Positions 60,372 through 64,000 of a stretch of 64,000 nt of DNA are shown here, piece by piece (position 1 is the first letter of the stretch; each line of letters opens with the position of its first letter). Source of the stretch: Stigmatella erecta (lineage in GTDB: Bacteria; Myxococcota; Myxococcia; Myxococcales; Myxococcaceae); assembly GCF_900111745.1 (NCBI RefSeq), contig NZ_FOIJ01000004.1:310001-374000 (forward strand), in the 5' to 3' direction. A program made the position numbers and the translations under genes. The notes below the pieces were generated by a model. That model was not told the DNA's origin. It did not search any database and worked only from the letters and a program-made list of their open reading frames with translations.

Positions 60372-61280
60372 ATGGAAATTCAAGGACATATCACGGTGCT
60401 GGAGGAACTCACGGGCGGTGGCCTGGGTAAGCTCCTGAAGTGCCAGGACGAGGCGGGACAATGGTTCGTCGCCAAGTTTCCGAAGGACACCTCGCCGGAG
60501 AACCAGGAGCTCATCGACGACGAGGCCCGGAGGTTTCGGCGGCACCAGGGGCACCACGTCGTGCGGTACTTGGGGCCGGTCACCCTCCAGGATGGGCGCC
60601 GGGGCTTCGCCATGGAGCTGATGGACGGGGACCTTACGCCCTTGGTCCGGCAGCGGCTGTCCGTGGAGCGGGTGTTGGGCTACCTCCTCACGGTGGTCCA
60701 GGGACTGGAGGAGGTCCACGCCTCCGCGCGGGGCGCGTTCCATGGTGACCTCAAGACCGGGAACATCCTGCACAAGGACGGGGTCGCGAAGCTCGCGGAC
60801 TTTGGCCTCGCCCGGGGCGGCCTGGGGCAGACGGTCATGCTGGGCAATCACAACGGAGGGACCCCGGGCTACATGCCTCCAGAGGGGCTGGCGTCCCCGT
60901 CCGGAGACATCTACTCCCTGGGGGCAGTGGCGTTCGCGCTTCTCGTAGGCCGGGAGCCCCAGGCCTACGAGGTGTTGCGGATCCAGATTCCGGGAGCGCC
61001 CGGCCTGGAACAGCTCATCAACCAGATGCTCGCGGCCCAGCCGGGCATGCGGCCCAGCATCAGCCAGATCCGGGCGCGGCTCGGTGTGCTGAGAGCCCAG
61101 GCGCTGGCTCAGGCCCAGGTGCAGCACTTCCCTCCGAAGCGCAACGTGCTCCGGTCCCCGGCCGCTCCGACTCCACCTCCGGTCCCGGCTCTATCTTCGT
61201 CCGCTTACGGTATGGGCGTCGCGGCCGCCCTGGTGGCGTTCGTGGGCTTCGGCCTCCTCCTCGCGGCGAACAAGGACTGA
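60372..61280 (+). CDS. Membrane-anchored protein kinase-like protein
   Basis: 302 residues. Kinase fold: GGGLGKLLKCQDEAGQWFVAKF (glycine loop and Lys), catalytic loop HGDLKTGNILHKDG (Arg of HRD replaced by Gly), DFG in LADFGLARG, and PGYMPPEGLASPSGDIYSLG. Shorter than ordinary STKs (~245 residues) with a truncated C lobe, then a linker and a C-terminal membrane helix (~278-297). It may be a weakly active or atypical kinase. Three bases ahead of the small gene at 61283 and probably in one operon with it. Divergent from the XRE gene with AT-rich DNA between. Confidence 0.78.
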   Translation: MEIQGHITVLEELTGGGLGKLLKCQDEAGQWFVAKFPKDTSPENQELIDDEARRFRRHQGHHVVRYLGPVTLQDGRRGFAMELMDGDLTPLVRQRLSVERVLGYLLTVVQGLEEVHASARGAFHGDLKTGNILHKDGVAKLADFGLARGGLGQTVMLGNHNGGTPGYMPPEGLASPSGDIYSLGAVAFALLVGREPQAYEVLRIQIPGAPGLEQLINQMLAAQPGMRPSISQIRARLGVLRAQALAQAQVQHFPPKRNVLRSPAAPTPPPVPALSSSAYGMGVAAALVAFVGFGLLLAANKD

Positions 61281-61282
61281 CC

Positions 61283-61603
61283 ATGGCCGAATCACGTGCG
61301 CATCAAAGGGCGAAGTTCCGTTCTGCGGGCTGCGGTGGCCAGGTCGAAGTCCCGCTGCCCAGTGGAAGGCGGCTGGACGCCCTGTCGCGAAACGGCGTCT
61401 GGGGAACGGAAGTGGAGACGTCCGGCTCCTTCTCACGGCTTCAGCTCGCGGTGGAGCGGCTTCTGGAGAGTGGGGCCCTACAGCGGGTGCTCAGGGTGCC
61501 CAAGCGCGACATGCTGCTCGCGGCCGTTGTGCTCAGGCGCATGGGCGTTTCCGCCTGGGTGTTGAACATGTACGGATCGCAGAGGTTCTTCGTCGGCATC
61601 TGA
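61283..61603 (+). CDS. Small protein, nuclease-like fold
   Basis: 106 residues, no signal peptide. Contains LPSGRRLDALSRNGVWGTEVETSGS followed by helix FSRLQLAVERLLES and RDMLLAAVVLRRMGVSAWVLNMYG. The D-(x~10)-ExE pattern after a beta turn and the following helix recall small PD-(D/E)XK-type folds (Hjc or YraN-like), but the usual Lys is missing, so this is a guess. It starts two bases after the kinase stop. Confidence 0.5.
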   Translation: MAESRAHQRAKFRSAGCGGQVEVPLPSGRRLDALSRNGVWGTEVETSGSFSRLQLAVERLLESGALQRVLRVPKRDMLLAAVVLRRMGVSAWVLNMYGSQRFFVGI

Positions 61604-61708
61604 GCCGGTGGCGCGGCGCTCCAGGAGCCCTTCTCCTGGAGCAGCGAAGTCATTCCCATTCCGTTCAAGGGTAGCGGTTCTGAACTTCCGATGCGTTCAC
61701 ACAAAGGG

Positions 61709-61737
61709 CGGGAGAGCCGGTTTTGGTGGCTCTCCCG
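61709..61737. promoter_or_regulatory. Strong hairpin in the 344-bp gap between convergent genes
   Basis: Perfect 10-bp stem CGGGAGAGCC / GGCTCTCCCG (61709-61718 with 61728-61737), 9-base loop. A second copy of GGGAGAGCC at 61820-61828 could pair with the same right arm. Possible terminator for either neighbour or part of a structured RNA. Confidence 0.45.
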
Positions 61738-61754
61738 CGGGTTATATGGAGCCT

Positions 61755-61786
61755 GAGCCCTGAGGATGGCCGCACGAGCAGGGCTC
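61755..61786. promoter_or_regulatory. Second hairpin in the same gap
   Basis: GAGCCCTG (61755-61762) pairs with CAGGGCTC (61779-61786) around a 16-base loop. Together with the hairpin at 61709 it suggests an ordered RNA fold; no open frame of coding character covers 61604-61947, and I see no other gene there. Confidence 0.35.
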
Positions 61787-61947
61787 GCCTACTCGCTGAG
61801 GCTGAACCACACGAAGTGAGGGAGAGCCCAAACCGGGGCAAGCTCGGGCCCCCATGGCCTCGTTTCATCGGTCTGTGGGGCCCCTATCGCTGGTCAGACT
61901 TCGTCGTCGGGTAAGAGCGTGCGGCGCAACTCATCGAGCCGGTGCCG

Positions 61948-63030
61948 CTATCTGCTCCTCTTGCGCGGGCTCGGCCGTCGAGTCCCTTTCTTCGCGGCGC
62001 TCTTCTTCGCGGCGCTCTTCTTCTTCGCGGCGCTCTTCTTCACGGTGGGCTTGGCGTCCGGGGGCGCGCCCGAGGGATAGAGCGCGCGCCGCAGGGCCTG
62101 CTCGTAGTCGCGCAGGAAGGACTGAGCGACCTGGGTCTGCTCGACCAGGTTGAAGGCATGGACGGCCCGCGGGTACACGTGCAGCTCGGTGGGCACGCCC
62201 GCCGCCAGGAGCCGGCGGGCATACTCCAGGTTCTCCTCCACGAAGAGATCGAGCGCGCCCACGCTCACCAAGGCGGGCGGAAGCCCCGCGAGCGAGGGCG
62301 CGCGCGCGGGGGCCGCGTAGGGAGACACGTTCGCGCCTCCGGGCTTCTGGCCGAGCAGACACTCCCAGCCGAAGCGGTTGGAGGCGCGCGTCCAGAAGAA
62401 CTCTCCCACGTGGGGGGAAGGCTCGACTCCCGCAGCCGTGCGATCATCGATCATCGGGTAGATGAGCACCTGAAAGATGACGGGCACCTCGCGTCGATCC
62501 CGGACCATCAATGCCAGGGCCGCGGCGAGTCCGCCCCCCGCGCTCTCGCCCCCAATGGCGATGCGGCTCGCGTCCACGCCCAGCTGCGCGGCGTTCGCAT
62601 GCAGCCAGCGCAGCGCGGCGTAGCAGTCCTCCACGGGACCTGGAAAGGGCGTCTCGGGGGCCAGGCGGTAGTCCACCGAGACGATGACGCACCCGACACG
62701 GCTGGCGAGCCACCGGTTGCCCACGTCGTTCATCTCGGGCGAGCCGATGATGTATCCGCCGGGGTGCATGTGCAGCAGCGCGGGCCACGCACCCGGAGAC
62801 TTCCGCTTGGGCCGGTACACGAGCACCCGGACCTCGGGCGCGCCCGGCGGACCCGGCACCCAGCGCTCGGACACCTCGACATCCTTGGGCAGCGCGGCCG
62901 GCGCACCCTTCTCCAACCCGCGCGCCAGCTCGAGCCGCATGCCAGGCAGCGTCTCGCGCGTGGGGGTGATCTCGGACCACTGTTCGATGAACGGATGCAA
63001 CTCGGGGTCGACGAGGTGCCGCGACGGCAT
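61948..63030 (-). CDS. HSL-family alpha/beta hydrolase with histone-H1-like tail
   Basis: 360 residues. Hormone-sensitive-lipase-type fold: oxyanion motif HPGGYIIGS, nucleophile in GGESAGGGLA (Ser), Asp in GALDLFVEEN, His in RAVHAFNLV. Length of the core (~320) is normal, and it should hydrolyse esters or acyl groups. The last 30 residues are a Lys/Ala/Arg tail (KKSAAKK repeats ending RRPSPRKRSR) resembling histone H1-like tails. No signal peptide. ATG 63030 has GGAG upstream; the open frame runs further but is not enzyme-like. Confidence 0.85.
   Translation of the reverse strand: MPSRHLVDPELHPFIEQWSEITPTRETLPGMRLELARGLEKGAPAALPKDVEVSERWVPGPPGAPEVRVLVYRPKRKSPGAWPALLHMHPGGYIIGSPEMNDVGNRWLASRVGCVIVSVDYRLAPETPFPGPVEDCYAALRWLHANAAQLGVDASRIAIGGESAGGGLAAALALMVRDRREVPVIFQVLIYPMIDDRTAAGVEPSPHVGEFFWTRASNRFGWECLLGQKPGGANVSPYAAPARAPSLAGLPPALVSVGALDLFVEENLEYARRLLAAGVPTELHVYPRAVHAFNLVEQTQVAQSFLRDYEQALRRALYPSGAPPDAKPTVKKSAAKKKSAAKKSAAKKGTRRPSPRKRSR
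61951..62040 (-). repeat. Lys/Ala-repeat codons of the lipase tail
   Basis: The 30 terminal codons contain KKSAA-type repeats (KKSAAKKK, SAAKKSAAKK) and a basic end. The DNA shows repeated CGGCGCTCTTCTTC units on the plus strand, so the tail may have grown by slippage. Confidence 0.75.
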
Positions 63031-63250
63031 GGGGCGCTCCGGGAGCAAGGCGGTTTGTCTCCTTCCTACCCTTCGGCCCGGGCCATTTCCATGGCGAGCC
63101 GGAGGCTCCCTCTCTGCTGACACATCCCGGTGTTGTAGGCCGGTTCGAGGTTGGCCAGGTTGCTTCTTGTGACATTCTGGTGGCAGGTCCAGAACGGCTT
63201 CAATTGTAGACAGCCGCCAGCCCGTTCTGAGAACACCGAGGGTTTTTTCT

Positions 63251-64000
63251 ATGTCTCGACTTGGTCTAGCGATTGCCGTCCTCGTCGCATGCACGTCCGC
63301 ATTCGCGGCTTCCCCCACGCGTTCCGAAGCGGAACAGCTCGCCTCCGCCGGTTCGCCGTTCGCGGTGACGCGCGAGCACGTCACCGCCGACATCTATCAC
63401 TATCAGTTCGAGCTCCGCGCCGGTTCCACGCCGAACGCTCGCGTGCGCATCCATCGCGTCGTCCGTGAGCTCTCGCCCTGGCGGCCGCGTCCGACCTCGC
63501 ACGCGGTGATGCTGCTTCACGGCGACTTTGCCAACTTCGTCACGAACTTCGTGTCGGCGCTCGGCCATCCCGCGTCGCCGGCGCCGGGGCTCGCCCCGTA
63601 TCTGGCGTCTCGCGGCATCGATGCATGGGGAGTCGACAGGCGCTGGACGCTGCCCACGGCCGAAGGTGATATCTCGGATCTGGGCGGGATGGGCATGGAT
63701 CAGGCGCTCGGGGATACCGCAGCCGCGCTCGCCTTCGCACGGGCGGCACGGACCGTCACCGGCCACGCCCCTGGCCGGATCGTCCTTGGCGGATTCTCGC
63801 ATGGCGCCCAGCTCGCCTATGCATACGCCGCCGCCGACGGCCGCCATGTCTCGGCGATCGCCGCGCTCGACATCTACTATGACATCGCGCCCGAGGACGC
63901 TGACCTGCAGGCCCTGGCGTGCGCCAATGCCGCGGCGGAGCGAGAGGCTCTCGCCGAAGGAATCACGGACTCCAGCAACAGCTTCTTCATCACCGCGGGA
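63251..64000 (+). CDS. Secreted alpha/beta hydrolase, partial at the window edge
   Basis: 250 codons open to the last base, so the C terminus lies beyond. Signal peptide MSRLGLAIAVLVACTSAFA, cleavage before ASP. Fold markers: AVMLLHGDFANF (oxyanion region), VDRRWTLP, and nucleophile elbow LGGFSHGAQLAYAYA (G-x-S-x-G). Codon choice has more T- and A-ending codons than the neighbours. No clear ribosome binding site. Possible lipase or esterase; the substrate is unknown. Confidence 0.75.
   Translation, partial: MSRLGLAIAVLVACTSAFAASPTRSEAEQLASAGSPFAVTREHVTADIYHYQFELRAGSTPNARVRIHRVVRELSPWRPRPTSHAVMLLHGDFANFVTNFVSALGHPASPAPGLAPYLASRGIDAWGVDRRWTLPTAEGDISDLGGMGMDQALGDTAAALAFARAARTVTGHAPGRIVLGGFSHGAQLAYAYAAADGRHVSAIAALDIYYDIAPEDADLQALACANAAAEREALAEGITDSSNSFFITAG

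Noticed and set aside
60307-60435. Short open frame (MPVWWVTPPATPGCEG...) after AAGGAG, ahead of the kinase-like gene
   Set aside because: It overlaps the kinase start out of frame and has no support beyond a ribosome-site-like sequence.
61604-61947. Possible retron msr/msd region
   Set aside because: Hairpins are present, but no reverse transcriptase gene lies on either side.

Overview
The window looks like a chromosomal segment of a myxobacterium, probably from the Cystobacterineae (Stigmatella, Archangium, Hyalangium or a relative). The DNA is very GC-rich with strong G/C bias at third codon positions. The gene content also fits: many small lipoproteins, a Ser/Thr kinase with an appended cyclase-like domain, hybrid histidine kinases, very large TPR and membrane proteins, an M4 protease and a SitI-like immunity gene. 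I saw no rRNA, tRNA, CRISPR array, prophage or intact insertion sequence. Species and genus are inference.

Region 1-9.9 kb: the 5' part of a GH78-type alpha-L-rhamnosidase, a truncated toxin tail followed by an intact double-CXXC immunity-like gene, htpX, a small secreted protein, a CorA-like membrane protein without the GMN motif, a PhoU/DUF47-like gene, fumC, a phospholipase-D-like protein and clpP. Region 9.9-19 kb: small lipoprotein and membrane proteins, an acyl-CoA oxidase-like protein overlapping a SnoaL-like lipoprotein, a cardiolipin-synthase-type PLD, endonuclease III, a GNAT protein, and argC-argB overlapping by four bases.

Region 19-36.7 kb: a 1777-residue polytopic membrane protein containing G10 and G13 tracts, a LysR/SDR pair divergent from a DJ-1/PfpI gene, a lipoprotein metallophosphatase, an M4 metalloprotease with a candidate sigma-54 promoter and inverted-repeat sites, an rsbQ homologue just ahead of a PAS/histidine-kinase/REC/Hpt hybrid, and a Ser/Thr kinase with a degenerate cyclase domain. 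Region 36.8-48.2 kb: a 3182-residue TPR-like protein, apparently in one transcription unit with a Cys-rich lipoprotein, queC and a VanX-like dipeptidase.

Region 48.2-54.7 kb: a VOC/DUF1428 operon divergent from a MarR-family gene. The MarR promoter is close to consensus and encloses a perfect palindrome, and it would give a leaderless mRNA. Then follow a lipoprotein, a carboxypeptidase-regulatory-like protein, an endonuclease I family nuclease, an Asp/Glu racemase-like protein and a PAS histidine kinase.

Region 54.9-64 kb: a decayed RCC1-repeat remnant, then the most interesting locus: a His-Xaa-Ser (HXS) radical-SAM peptide modification system. An accessory secreted-protein gene overlaps hxsA, followed by hxsD, hxsB and hxsC. 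The HxsA here carries five consecutive His-Xaa-Ser triplets in mid-protein and a PEGA-like C-terminal domain. A membrane-anchored XRE regulator, a membrane-anchored kinase-like protein and a small nuclease-like protein flank it. The window ends with a lipase carrying a histone-H1-like tail and the 5' part of a secreted alpha/beta hydrolase.
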